A program made the position numbers and the translations under genes. From the NCBI RefSeq assembly GCF_014836405.1, contig NZ_JACSQU010000002.1, positions 186,001 through 250,000 of the forward strand: 64,000 bases of DNA, read 5' to 3'. Of this stretch, positions 16,123 through 24,172 are shown piece after piece. The stretch is from Brevundimonas guildfordensis. Its GTDB lineage: Bacteria; Pseudomonadota; Alphaproteobacteria; Caulobacterales; Caulobacteraceae. The notes under the pieces are model-generated. The model was not told the origin of the DNA and did no database searches. It was given only the letters and a program-made list of their open reading frames with translations. Numbering within the stretch: position 1 is the first letter of the stretch; every line of letters begins with the position of its first letter.

Positions 16123-16896
16123 CTAAGCTTGCGAACGCGCGACGAACCGCAGGATAGCGGGCAGGCTGGCGAACGGCGTCGAGCCGTGGTCCTCGTCGGT
16201 TAGGACGGACAGGGGCGCGCCGGTGGCCCCCGCCAGATCTCGCAGGTTGGAGACCATCCGCCGCGCCAGATGCGGGCCGGGCAGGCCGGGCGCTTCCTCC
16301 TCGGCGCCGACGGCCAGGAACAGTTCGCTGTGGGCCTGCGACGGCTGGGCCTCGATGACGGCGGGGTTCCACCAGATCGATGGGCTGACGGCGGCGAAGC
16401 GGGCGAAGGGCGCCGAGCGGGCGCGCGCCTCCAGCACGAACTGGCCGGACATCGAGTGTCCCATCAGGGCGACGCGCGCCGGGGCGGCGCCCTGCCGGAC
16501 CGCCAGCGGCAGGACATCATCGACCAGTCGGCGCAGCAGGCCGGGGCCGCGCGGGGCCGGCGCGCCGTCGCCCGTGTCGGGGCCAGGCGTGAAGGCGAAG
16601 GCGCCCACACGCTCGGCGCTGGGCGCCAGGGCCACGCCCATCACCATCATCGGCCCCACGCGCGTCTTTTGCGGGCGGCGGGCCAGGCGGCGCGCGCACT
16701 CGGCGGCGGCGGTGAAATAGGCCTCGCCCTCCAGCACGATCAGCAGGGGCCAGCCCTCAGCGGGCGGCTCGCCCTCGGGCGCGCTCAGCCACAGGGTCAG
16801 GCCCGGGGCGTCGCCATCGGCGGCCAGGCTCAAGACGCGGCACCCGCCGGACAGAGGCGGGGCGGAGGGCGAAAAGACGCAAGGGGCGGAATCCAT
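16123..16896 (-). CDS. Alpha/beta-hydrolase esterase, IroE/Fes-like (probable siderophore esterase)
   Basis: This 257-residue esterase of the putative-esterase (PF00756-like) fold has the nucleophile elbow GHSMSG (Ser near residue 150), the downstream SPSIWWNPA segment typical of IroE/Fes-type ferric-enterobactin esterases and a catalytic His in DEDHGSTPF. No clear signal peptide is present, so it is probably cytoplasmic, acting on imported ferri-siderophore. It is divergent from an iron-type ABC permease gene. That context supports siderophore hydrolysis over generic esterase activity, but the exact siderophore is unknown. Confidence 0.8.
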   Translation of the reverse strand: MDSAPCVFSPSAPPLSGGCRVLSLAADGDAPGLTLWLSAPEGEPPAEGWPLLIVLEGEAYFTAAAECARRLARRPQKTRVGPMMVMGVALAPSAERVGAFAFTPGPDTGDGAPAPRGPGLLRRLVDDVLPLAVRQGAAPARVALMGHSMSGQFVLEARARSAPFARFAAVSPSIWWNPAVIEAQPSQAHSELFLAVGAEEEAPGLPGPHLARRMVSNLRDLAGATGAPLSVLTDEDHGSTPFASLPAILRFVARSQA

Positions 16897-16911
16897 GGCT
16901 TCACCCTAGCC

Positions 16912-16929
16912 CATCTCGGCCCCGAGATG
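16912..16929. promoter_or_regulatory. Perfect 8-bp-arm palindrome between divergent esterase and permease genes
   Basis: CATCTCGG-CC-CCGAGATG is a perfect inverted repeat of 18 bases in the short space between the esterase start (16896, minus) and the permease start (plus). It does not resemble the Fur consensus. It overlaps the first candidate permease ATG. This placement suits an operator read by a dimeric regulator controlling both genes, but binding is inferred. Confidence 0.5.
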
Positions 16930-18033
16930 TATTGCGACGCAGTCGCTGAATGGAGTGTGCTGTTGGCGAGTCTAGAACCTACCGCGTCCAGCGCGACGCC
17001 CGATGCGATCGCGGCCTACGGGCGCGACGTGCGGCTGCGGTTCCTCGCCATCGGCGGGCTGGCGGTTCTGGCCCTGTGCAGCCTGCTGCTGGACGTGGTG
17101 ACGGGCCCCTCCTCGATGTCTCCCATGACGGTGCTTCAGGGGGTGTTCGACCCATCCAGCCTTTCGACGGCGCAGCGGGCCATCGTCTGGCAGGTGCGCC
17201 TGCCCTACGCCCTGATGGCGATGATGGTCGGCGCCGCCCTGGCCCTGGCCGGGGCCGAGATGCAGACCGTGCTGAACAATCCGCTGGCCAGCCCCTTTAC
17301 GCTGGGCGTGTCCTCGGCCGCCTCGTTCGGCGCCTCCCTGGCCATCGTGCTGGGCGTAGGCGCCAGCTTCATAGGCGCCGACTGGCTGGTGCCGCTGAAC
17401 GCCTTCGTCTTCGCCTTCGGTTCGGTGCTGGCCCTTCAGGCTCTGGCGCGGATGAAGGGGTCGGGGATCGAGAACATCGTCCTGTTCGGCATCGCCCTGG
17501 TCTTCGCGTTCAACGCCCTGACGGCGCTGGTGCAGTTCCTGTCCTCGGCTGAGGCGCTGCAGCAACTGGTGTTCTGGACCATGGGTTCGCTGTCGCGCGC
17601 CACCTGGGCCAATGTCGGGGCGCTGGGCCTGGTGCTGGCGGTGGTCGCGCCCTTTTCCCTGCTGTCCTCGCGCGGCCTGACAGCGCTGCGCCTCGGCGAG
17701 GACCGGGCCATGAGCTTCGGCGTGGACGTAAAGCGCCTGCGCTTCCTGTCGCTGCTGCGCGTCAGCCTGTTGTCCGCGACCGCCGTGGCCTTTGTCGGCG
17801 CCATCGGCTTCATCGGCCTGGTCGGACCGCACATCGCCCGCCTGCTGGTGGGCGAGGATCACCGCTTCTTCCTGCCCGCCAGTCTGCTGTCGGGCGCCGC
17901 CATCATGTCGCTGGCCTCGGCGGCGTCCAAGATCATCGTGCCGGGGGTGCTGATGCCGGTCGGCATCGTCACCGCCGTGATCGGGGTGCCGGTGTTCCTG
18001 GTGCTGATCTTCCGCAATGGAGGACGCGCATGA
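16927..18033 (+). CDS. FecCD-family iron(III)-siderophore ABC transporter permease
   Basis: The protein is about 368 residues if started at the ATG at 16927. It has roughly nine to ten membrane helices and FecCD/BtuC-family motifs: NPLASPFTLGVSSAASFGASLAIVLG, FIGLVGPHIARLLVGEDHR, and a C-terminal GIVTAVIGVPVFLVLIFRNGG. These permeases import ferri-siderophores, heme or cobalamin from the periplasm. The true start is uncertain: ATG 16927 lies inside a palindrome, whereas TTG 16963 has a TGGAG ribosome-binding stretch seven bases upstream and GTG 16957 is also in frame. Its stop overlaps the ATPase start by four bases (ATGA), so the two subunits are coupled. Confidence 0.92.
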   Translation: MYCDAVAEWSVLLASLEPTASSATPDAIAAYGRDVRLRFLAIGGLAVLALCSLLLDVVTGPSSMSPMTVLQGVFDPSSLSTAQRAIVWQVRLPYALMAMMVGAALALAGAEMQTVLNNPLASPFTLGVSSAASFGASLAIVLGVGASFIGADWLVPLNAFVFAFGSVLALQALARMKGSGIENIVLFGIALVFAFNALTALVQFLSSAEALQQLVFWTMGSLSRATWANVGALGLVLAVVAPFSLLSSRGLTALRLGEDRAMSFGVDVKRLRFLSLLRVSLLSATAVAFVGAIGFIGLVGPHIARLLVGEDHRFFLPASLLSGAAIMSLASAASKIIVPGVLMPVGIVTAVIGVPVFLVLIFRNGGRA

Positions 18034-18818
18034 GCGGGCTGGACATCCACAACCTCAGCGCCGGCTATGGCGGCCGCCCCATCGTCGAGGGTCTCAGCCT
18101 GCCGTCGCTCAGCCCCGGCGAAGTGGTGTCGGTCGTTGGCCCCAATGGCGCGGGCAAGAGCACCTTCCTGCGCGCGCTCGCCGGTCTGATCCCGGCCAAG
18201 GGCGTGATCCGGCTGGACGAGACGGAGCTGACCGGGCTGTCGCTGGCCGACCGGGCCAAGCGCGTCACCTACATGCCCCAGACTCTGCCGCAGGGCGTGG
18301 CCCTGACGGTGCTGGAGACGGTGGTCGCCTCGATCCGCGCCACGCCACTGGGCGGCGCCAGCTTCACCGACCAGCAGGCGGTCGAGCGCGCCTATGAGGT
18401 GCTGGAGCGCATCGGCGCCGAGGCCTTGGCAGGGCAGCGCCTGGACCGGCTGTCTGGCGGCCAGAAGCAACTGGCGGGCCTGGCCCAGGCCCTGGCGCGC
18501 GAGCCGCGCCTGCTGCTGCTGGACGAACCGACCAGCGCGCTGGACCTGCACTATCAGCTGCGCGTGCTGGACCTGGCGCGCGCGGCGGCGGCCGAGCGGG
18601 GCATGACGGTGATGATCGTTCTGCACGACCTGCAGGCGGCGGCGCGCGTGTCCGACCGGATCGCCGTCATGGCCAAGGGGCGGCTGGTCGCCTTCGGAAC
18701 GCCGGACGAGGCCGTAACGCCGCAGATTTTGGCCGAGGTCTATCGCGTTTCCGCCCGCGTCCAGCGCTGCGATCGCGGGGTCCTGCAGGTCATGATCGAC
18801 GACGTGCTGGCGGGCTGA
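18030..18818 (+). CDS. FecE/BtuD-type ABC transporter ATP-binding subunit
   Basis: This 262-residue ATPase has Walker A GPNGAGKST (near residue 40), the Q-loop MPQTLP, the ABC signature LSGGQKQL, Walker B LLLLDEPTSALD and the switch His in VLHDLQAAARV. It powers the permease encoded directly upstream, with which it overlaps by four bases. The family handles iron-siderophore, heme or B12 import. The substrate-binding protein is not in this operon. It is encoded convergently at 20006-21154. Confidence 0.95.
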   Translation: MSGLDIHNLSAGYGGRPIVEGLSLPSLSPGEVVSVVGPNGAGKSTFLRALAGLIPAKGVIRLDETELTGLSLADRAKRVTYMPQTLPQGVALTVLETVVASIRATPLGGASFTDQQAVERAYEVLERIGAEALAGQRLDRLSGGQKQLAGLAQALAREPRLLLLDEPTSALDLHYQLRVLDLARAAAAERGMTVMIVLHDLQAAARVSDRIAVMAKGRLVAFGTPDEAVTPQILAEVYRVSARVQRCDRGVLQVMIDDVLAG

Positions 18819-18847
18819 CCGCCAGCCCGCGCCATCCGCCCAAGAAA

Positions 18848-18880
18848 AAGGCCCGGCTGCATCTGCGGCCGGGCCTTTCC
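18848..18880. terminator. Bidirectional terminator between ATPase and beta-propeller genes
   Basis: AAGGCCCGGC-TGCATCTGCG-GCCGGGCCTTT forms a strong stem between two convergent genes. The plus strand continues TTTCC. The minus strand has a longer T-run from the A-rich 18842-18849 stretch, so it should terminate both transcripts. Confidence 0.8.
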
Positions 18881-18900
18881 TTATGCGGTTCTGATCGGGA

Positions 18901-19968
18901 TCAGGGACGGATCAGCGTCACCACGTCGCCGTTCGGGTCGACCGGGACCGGCGTGCCGGCCGGGGCGCCGCGCGGCAGGCCGCGCGCCTTGTTCGTGACG
19001 TAGACGGCGTTGGTGGCGCGATCGATGGCGATGGTCTGGGGGAAGGTGCCCGTCTCCAGGTTGGCCTTCACCGCATAGGTGTCGGAATCGATCACCGTCA
19101 CCGTGCCCGCCTGGCGGTTGGCGACGTAGATCTGCTTGACCGCGCCGTTATAGGCGACGCTCAGGGCGCCGGCGCCGGTGGCGATCTTCTGGATCAGGGC
19201 GCCCGTGTCGGCGTTCAGCACCGTCAGCTCGCCCGACTTCTGGTGCGCCACGAACAGGCGGCGGCCCTCGGCATCCACGGCGATATTGATGGCGGCGTCG
19301 GCGCCCGACGGCCATTTGCCGACGGTCTCGCCGGTGGCCAGGTCGATGGCGGCGACCTCATTGCTGCCCATGCCGGTGACATAGAGGCGGTTCGTCGATG
19401 CATCGAGGGCGGCGCCCATCAGGGTGCTGACCTGCACCGGGATGGTGCGTTCCAGGGTGTTGGTCGCCCCGTCGATGACCCACACCAGGTTCGGCTTGGC
19501 CGGGTCGCCCGCCTCGCCGCCCACATCGGTGATGTAGACCTTGTTGTTCGCCTCATCGACGACCACCTGGCGGACGTGGCCGCCGTTCTCGCCGTTGCGG
19601 ACCGAGCCGATCACCTCGCCGGTGCGGGCGTTGATGGCCGTGACCGCGCCCGCGCGGGTGTCGGTGCCGTACAGGACCTGGGTGCGCGTATTCAGGTTCA
19701 GGCCGTAAAGCGGGTTGGCCGAGACGTCGACCGAGGACTCCGGCTCCAGCGTCTGGCCTTGCAGGCGGATGATCTTCGCCTGGTTGGCGCCGCGCGGGCC
19801 GACGGCGGCGACATAGAGGTCGTTGTCGGCCGGGTTGAAGACGATCTCGTAGAGGCCGCCGTGCTCGACCTTGACGGTCTTCTCGATCGTCTGGGCGGAG
19901 GCGGTCGAAGCGATCGCCAGGGCGGCGAAGGCGGCGACGGTCATCAGGCCGTGGCGCAAGGGGGTCAT
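18901..19968 (-). CDS. YncE-like YVTN/beta-propeller secreted protein
   Basis: This 355-residue protein has a signal peptide (cleavage after ASA, about residue 25). The mature protein is a series of propeller blades with repeated motifs such as NRLYVTGMGSNEVAAIDLATGE, KQIYVANRQAGTVTVIDSDT and NAVYVTNKARG, the YVTN-type signature. Related YncE proteins are periplasmic, Fur-regulated and bind DNA or ligands. The exact function is unsettled. It lies 37 bases downstream of the ABC binding-protein gene on the same strand, so both are probably in one operon with a Fur-like box upstream, and I infer a role in iron uptake. Confidence 0.88.
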   Translation of the reverse strand: MTPLRHGLMTVAAFAALAIASTASAQTIEKTVKVEHGGLYEIVFNPADNDLYVAAVGPRGANQAKIIRLQGQTLEPESSVDVSANPLYGLNLNTRTQVLYGTDTRAGAVTAINARTGEVIGSVRNGENGGHVRQVVVDEANNKVYITDVGGEAGDPAKPNLVWVIDGATNTLERTIPVQVSTLMGAALDASTNRLYVTGMGSNEVAAIDLATGETVGKWPSGADAAINIAVDAEGRRLFVAHQKSGELTVLNADTGALIQKIATGAGALSVAYNGAVKQIYVANRQAGTVTVIDSDTYAVKANLETGTFPQTIAIDRATNAVYVTNKARGLPRGAPAGTPVPVDPNGDVVTLIRP

Positions 19969-20005
19969 GCAGCTTCTCCGTGGGTGAATTCGGGAGGTGA
20001 AATCA

Positions 20006-21154
20006 TCAGGCGGCCGGGACCAGGTCGGTCCAGTAGTCCCCGCGATAGGGGACGGCCAGGAAGTCTTTGTTGATCGCGTCCAGCGTCGCGCGCGGGTCCA
20101 GATCGGCGAACAGTTCGGGCTGGATCCACTTGGCCAGCACCTCGGTGGCGACGATGTCGATGGGCGAGTTGATCAGCTGATGCGACAGGCCGTGCACCTT
20201 GCCCTCGCGCACCGCCTTCAGGGTCGACAGACCGCGCCGCCCGGCCACGCGGCGCAGCGAGGCGCGCGAGGTCTCGGCGTCGTATTTCGGGCCGACGACG
20301 AAGCCGCCGGTCTTCTCCAGGTGCGGCCCGCCGGTGGCGATGTAGATGTCGGGATCGCGTTCGACCACGAACTCCAGGTTCAGCTTGCCGGACGGCTGTT
20401 TCAGCACCTCGGCGCCGATGTTGCGGGCGCCGACGAAGGTCAGGTAGTCGCCGATGTTCCCGGCCCCGACCGAGTTGCAGCAGTCCGGCCCGTTGCCCGC
20501 GTGGGCCTCCAGGAAGACGGTCGGCTTCTGCGCGTCCGTAAGCCCGGCGACGCGCTCGGAAATGACTTTCAGCTTCGCCGCACGGAAGGCGTTGTAGGCT
20601 TCCGCCTGGTCCTCGCGGCCGATCATGGACCCCAGCAGGCTCAGGCTGCGCGGCTGGTTCTCGAACGGGTGCTGGAAGAAGTCGATATAGGCGACGCGCA
20701 CGCCCGCCTGCTCCAGTTGGGCCGTCTGGGCGTCGGTCGGGCCGGAATCCAGCGACACCAGGGCGACCTGCGGCTGGGCGCCCAGCACCGCCTCGACGTT
20801 GAAGGCGGCGGCCGAACTGGGCGTCTTGGGCAGGCTGGCCAGCGCCGGAGACTTCTCCAGATAGGCGGCGTAGATTTCGGGGCTGAGGCGGTTCACGTCG
20901 CCGGCCCAGGCGGCCAGCAGGCTGACCGGATCGGGGTGGATCAGCGACAGGGCGATCAGGAAACGGCTGTCGTCGATCGACAGCTTGGTCACCGGCGGGG
21001 TGACCGCCACGGGTCGGTCGCGCAGGTCCGTCAGCAGCGACGACGGCGCGGCTTCTTCACGCCGCGCGCAAGCCCCGACGCCGGCGGCCATCAGGGCGGC
21101 CGCGCCCAGCAGAAGGGCGCGACGGCCCGGCTTGAAATCGCCCATCGGCCCCAT
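20006..21154 (-). CDS. Siderophore/iron ABC transporter periplasmic binding protein (TroA-like fold)
   Basis: This binding protein is about 382 residues long. The N-terminus has a Tat-like RR pair (GRRALLLGAAALMAAG) and a lipobox GVGAC, so it is probably a lipoprotein or a twin-arginine-exported protein. Downstream features fit a class III binding protein with a long helix linking two lobes: AVLGAQPQVALVSLDSG, VAYIDFFQHPFENQPRSLSLLG and DPDIYIATGGPHL. The start at 21154 is chosen from three in-frame Met options (21223, 21154, 21145). The longest adds an Arg/Pro-rich stretch unlike a leader. It should feed the permease/ATPase encoded convergently at 16927-18818. Confidence 0.88.
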   Translation of the reverse strand: MGPMGDFKPGRRALLLGAAALMAAGVGACARREEAAPSSLLTDLRDRPVAVTPPVTKLSIDDSRFLIALSLIHPDPVSLLAAWAGDVNRLSPEIYAAYLEKSPALASLPKTPSSAAAFNVEAVLGAQPQVALVSLDSGPTDAQTAQLEQAGVRVAYIDFFQHPFENQPRSLSLLGSMIGREDQAEAYNAFRAAKLKVISERVAGLTDAQKPTVFLEAHAGNGPDCCNSVGAGNIGDYLTFVGARNIGAEVLKQPSGKLNLEFVVERDPDIYIATGGPHLEKTGGFVVGPKYDAETSRASLRRVAGRRGLSTLKAVREGKVHGLSHQLINSPIDIVATEVLAKWIQPELFADLDPRATLDAINKDFLAVPYRGDYWTDLVPAA

Positions 21155-21281
21155 TCTCAGAAGTCCCCGCCCAGGCCTGGGCCTGCGCCTTCGCGGCCGC
21201 TGAGGACAGTCAGCAGGGCCCATGATCTCGCGGCGCCGGTCGTCAAGCCTGTCATCCCATCCTCAATCAAGAGAAATGGGG

Positions 21282-21300
21282 GATAGTAATAATCACTCGC
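21282..21300 (-). promoter_or_regulatory. Fur-box-like operator upstream of the iron binding-protein operon
   Basis: Read on the minus strand, GCGAGTGATTATTACTATC matches the classical 19-base Fur consensus GATAATGATTATCATTATC at 14 of 19 positions by hand count. It lies about 130 bases upstream of the binding-protein start at 21154. An iron-uptake operon is a plausible Fur target, so this is a reasonable operator call, though Fur binding is inferred. Confidence 0.6.
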
Positions 21301-21360
21301 ACTTGCAAGCGCATTGATCGGACATGCTGACGCACGGGGGCCGCCGCGCGAGGGCTCGGA

Positions 21361-21624
21361 TCAGGGGGCGGGCGGCGTCGGCAGGCTGGGCGAAGGCGCG
21401 TCGGCCGTGGGCGTGGCCGACTCCGCCGGCGTCCCCACCAGGAAGGGGCCCAGGGCGAAAGCGGCCGCAGCGGCGCCCGCCGACAGGGCCAGGACCGCGA
21501 CCACCACATAGGCGGTCATGGCGCGCGCGCGCCGGCGGCGCGAGCCGCTCGGCCTGACGTGCGTGATCAGCACATACTGCCGACTGCTGAAGGCTTCGGA
21601 GCCCACGATGTTATGCTGGGACAA
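21361..21624 (-). CDS. Small membrane protein with Arg-rich region, unknown function
   Basis: I do not recognise this 87-residue protein. After a polar N-terminus (SQHNIVGSEAFSSRQYVLI) and a basic cluster (GSRRRRARAM) comes one membrane helix (TAYVVVAVLALSAGAAAAAFALG), then a Pro/Ser/Thr-rich tail likely exposed on the periplasmic side. The stop at 21361 and the coherent topology favour a real gene. It is not obviously part of the iron locus, lying upstream of the Fur-box-like site on the same strand. Confidence 0.55.
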   Translation of the reverse strand: MSQHNIVGSEAFSSRQYVLITHVRPSGSRRRRARAMTAYVVVAVLALSAGAAAAAFALGPFLVGTPAESATPTADAPSPSLPTPPAP

Positions 21625-21725
21625 GAATACGCTCCCGACTGTCCTATAGCGGACGAGTCAGAGAGCGGCCCGATAAGGCCAAAGGATGGCGAACGCCGAT
21701 CGGATTTTGTAATTCGCCTGCGTTG

Positions 21726-22262
21726 TCAATGGCCAAGGTTGACGTTGATCGCGCGTCCGCCGCGGGTCTGAACCCGTCGCATCACCACCACGATCTCGTC
21801 TCCCGCCTTGACCGGCGAGATCAGGAACCAGCCGCCGTCGGGCAGGCCGGTGAAGCGGAAGCCGTTGTCGGTGCAGGCTTCGGCCCGCTCGAACGAGCGA
21901 TAGTCGGCGCCCTGTTCACCGGCCGAGCGGGCGCGCACCACGGCGGCCGGCACGGCGGCGCGATCGGTCGATCCGTACAGGCGCTGCATTCGGGCGCGGG
22001 TGTAGGGGGTGTCGGGGATCAGGCCGACATTGCCGACGCACTGGAAGGCGCGGCCGTCCTGAGTGAATTCGACGCGGCCGTTGATCGAGCCTTGGCCGGC
22101 GCGGGCGGACCAGGCGAAGTCGTCGGCCGTGAACACGGCCGGGCCGCTGGTCCCGCCGCCCATCGGCGTGGTGGCGCAGGCGGCCAGCGTCAGGCCGGCG
22201 AGGGCGACGGCGGCGAGGGCGATGCGGCGCGAGCGGCGCGCGTTCGAGGGGCGGTCGGTCAT
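21726..22262 (-). CDS. Lipoprotein with carboxypeptidase-regulatory-like/beta-sandwich fold, unknown function
   Basis: This 178-residue lipoprotein has a basic N-terminus (MTDRPSNARRSRR), a hydrophobic core and the lipobox LTLAAC (Cys near residue 27). The mature part contains QDGRAFQCVGNVGLIPDTPYTRARM and GFRFTGLPDGGWFLISPVKAGDEIVVVMRRV, consistent with a small beta-sandwich, similar in pattern to CarboxypepD_reg-like folds. The function is unknown. The ATG at 22262 is preferred. The open frame continues upstream to 22649 but that extension runs antisense into ilvA and has no leader. Confidence 0.75.
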   Translation of the reverse strand: MTDRPSNARRSRRIALAAVALAGLTLAACATTPMGGGTSGPAVFTADDFAWSARAGQGSINGRVEFTQDGRAFQCVGNVGLIPDTPYTRARMQRLYGSTDRAAVPAAVVRARSAGEQGADYRSFERAEACTDNGFRFTGLPDGGWFLISPVKAGDEIVVVMRRVQTRGGRAINVNLGH

Positions 22263-22413
22263 CGTGTGTCGGCTCCGGCTTTGCTCGATCAGGCGTCTTC
22301 CGGCATGAGCCCCGTCGCAGGGGTGAGTCAAGGTTGCCCGCCGCCGCAGCCTGTTCCACAAGAGGCGCAGCAGACCGGACGACAGAGGCCGGCCACAGTG
22401 TTTTAGGGACTTC

Positions 22414-23616
22414 ATGACCGTCACCATCGACGATATCCGGGCGGCGCAGCAGCGTATCTCCGGCCAGGTCGACCGCACACCCGTCCGCCATTCCCGTCGC
22501 CTGTCGCAACTGACCGGCGCCGAGATCTGGATCAAGTACGACAATCTGCATTTCACCGGCAGCTTCAAGGAGCGCGGGGCGCTGAACCGCCTCCTGCAAC
22601 TGACCCCGGACGAGAAGAAGCGCGGCGTCGTCGCCGCCTCGGCCGGCAACCACGCCCAGGCGCTGGCCTATCACGGCGGCCGCCTCGGCGTGCCGGTGAC
22701 CATCGTCATGCCCGAGGGCACCCCCTTCGTGAAGGTGGACGGCACCCGCGCCCACGGCGCCAATGTGGTCATCCACGGCCTGGACTTCTCGGCCTCGACC
22801 GAGGAGGCCAAGCGGCTCCAGGCGGAGCACGGCTACGTCTTTGTCTCGGCCTTCGACGATGAAGGCATTGTGGCGGGGCAGGGGGTCTGCGGGCTGGAGT
22901 TCGTCGAGGACGCGCCCGATCTGGACGCCCTGATCATCCCCATCGGCGGCGGCGGCCTGATCGCGGGCAGCGCCATCGCGGCCAAGGCGATCAAGCCGGA
23001 CATCAAGATCTTCGGCGTCGAGGCGGCGCGCTATCCGTCCTTTACCGCGCGGCGTCGCGGCGAGCCCGCCAAATGCAGCGGCCAGACCATCGCCGAGGGC
23101 ATCGCCATCAAGGCCGTGGGCGAGATCCCCTTCGCCCTGGCCGACAGCCTAATCGACGAGGTTTTCGTCTGCGAGGAGGCGGATTTCGAAAAGGGCGTGG
23201 CCCTGCTGGCGACGCTGGAGAAGACGGTGGCCGAGGGCGCCGGGGCCGGCGGCCTGGCCGCCATCCTGGCCAACCCGGAACGCTTCAAGGGCATGAAGAT
23301 CGGCATCGAACTCACCGGCGGCAACATCGACGCGCGCATGCTGGCCGTGGTGCTGAACCGCGAAATGGTCCGCGAGAAGCGCCTGATCGTCTATCGCATC
23401 CTGGGCGACGATCGCCCGGGCATGCTGTCGGCCATGGCCGCCGTCATCGGCGGGCTGGGCGGCAACATCATCGACGTCGTGCACAACCGGCTGGCGCTGG
23501 ACGTGCCCGCCAAGGGCGCCGAGTTCGACATCATGGTCGAGACCCGCGACGCCCGTCATGCCGAGGAAATCGGCGCCGCCTTGAAGGACCAGGGTTATGA
23601 ACTTCGCATGGGCTAA
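22414..23616 (+). CDS. ilvA: Threonine ammonia-lyase, single ACT domain
   Basis: This 400-residue PLP enzyme deaminates threonine to 2-oxobutyrate, the entry to isoleucine synthesis. The PLP-lysine motif FTGSFKERGALN (Lys near residue 52), the Asn-containing SAGNHAQALA and the phosphate-cup GGGGLIAG are present. The C-terminus carries one ACT domain (LIVYRILGDDRPGMLSAMAAVIGGLGGNI) instead of the two of large IlvA forms, which implies a shorter TdcB/IlvA-type enzyme with modest regulation. The next gene begins 20 bases before its stop codon in another frame. Confidence 0.93.
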   Translation: MTVTIDDIRAAQQRISGQVDRTPVRHSRRLSQLTGAEIWIKYDNLHFTGSFKERGALNRLLQLTPDEKKRGVVAASAGNHAQALAYHGGRLGVPVTIVMPEGTPFVKVDGTRAHGANVVIHGLDFSASTEEAKRLQAEHGYVFVSAFDDEGIVAGQGVCGLEFVEDAPDLDALIIPIGGGGLIAGSAIAAKAIKPDIKIFGVEAARYPSFTARRRGEPAKCSGQTIAEGIAIKAVGEIPFALADSLIDEVFVCEEADFEKGVALLATLEKTVAEGAGAGGLAAILANPERFKGMKIGIELTGGNIDARMLAVVLNREMVREKRLIVYRILGDDRPGMLSAMAAVIGGLGGNIIDVVHNRLALDVPAKGAEFDIMVETRDARHAEEIGAALKDQGYELRMG

Positions 23617-24139
23617 ACGCCCCGCCGCCGTCGCCGTCGCCGCAACCGCCCTGCTGGCCCTGGCCGCCTGCGGCCGCCCGGCCGCCGCGCCCGAGGATCT
23701 GGCGAAGAACGCCGCCGAATCCGCCGCCTTCATGAAGCAGAACGCCTCCGAAGAGGGCGTCCAGACCCTGCCGTCGGGCCTGCAGTACAAGGTCGTGGCC
23801 TCCGGTCCGGCCGGCGGCGTCAGCCCCGACCGCAACGACCTCGTCCGCGTCGACTACGAGGGCACGCTGACCGACGGCACGGTGTTCGACAGCTCGTTCA
23901 AGCGCGGCGCGCCGGCGGTGTTCTCGCCCGAGGGCGTGGTGCCCGGCTGGACCGAGGCCCTGCAGTTGATGAAGCCCGGCGACGAGTGGATTCTCTTCCT
24001 GCCGCCCGAGCTGGGCTACGGCGAGATGGGCGGCCCGCCGATGATCCCCGGCAACGCCGTGCTGGTGTTCCGTCTCAAGCTGCTGGACGTGGCCCCCGTG
24101 CCCGGCGGCGGTCGCGGCGTCGGCCAGGCGATGGGCTAG
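23597..24139 (+). CDS. FKBP-type peptidyl-prolyl cis-trans isomerase lipoprotein
   Basis: This 180-residue protein has a lipoprotein leader (LLALAAC, Cys near residue 26), a helical linker and a C-terminal FKBP domain with GLQYKVVASGP, VDYEGTLTDGTVFDSS, GWTEALQLMKPGDEWILFLPPELGYGE and VLVFRLKLLDV. It should act as a periplasmic or outer-membrane folding catalyst. Its start overlaps the end of ilvA by 20 bases in a different frame. No later in-frame ATG keeps the leader, so the overlap looks real and the two genes are probably co-transcribed, although no functional link is evident. Confidence 0.92.
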   Translation: MNFAWAKRPAAVAVAATALLALAACGRPAAAPEDLAKNAAESAAFMKQNASEEGVQTLPSGLQYKVVASGPAGGVSPDRNDLVRVDYEGTLTDGTVFDSSFKRGAPAVFSPEGVVPGWTEALQLMKPGDEWILFLPPELGYGEMGGPPMIPGNAVLVFRLKLLDVAPVPGGGRGVGQAMG

Positions 24140-24147
24140 GCTTCTCC

Positions 24148-24169
24148 CTTCTCCCCTTGCGGGAGAAGG
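24148..24169. repeat. Family A half-element (single terminal hairpin)
   Basis: CCTTCTCCCC-TTGC-GGGAGAAGG matches the end hairpins of the full family A elements at 8206-8358 and 63471-63614. Only one terminal hairpin is present. It lies between two convergent genes and could act as a transcription terminator, although it lacks a strong T-run. Confidence 0.7.
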
Positions 24170-24172
24170 GCT

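Noticed and set aside
19997..21286. A 429-residue plus-strand open frame
   Set aside because: It is antisense to the iron binding-protein gene, with no family features.
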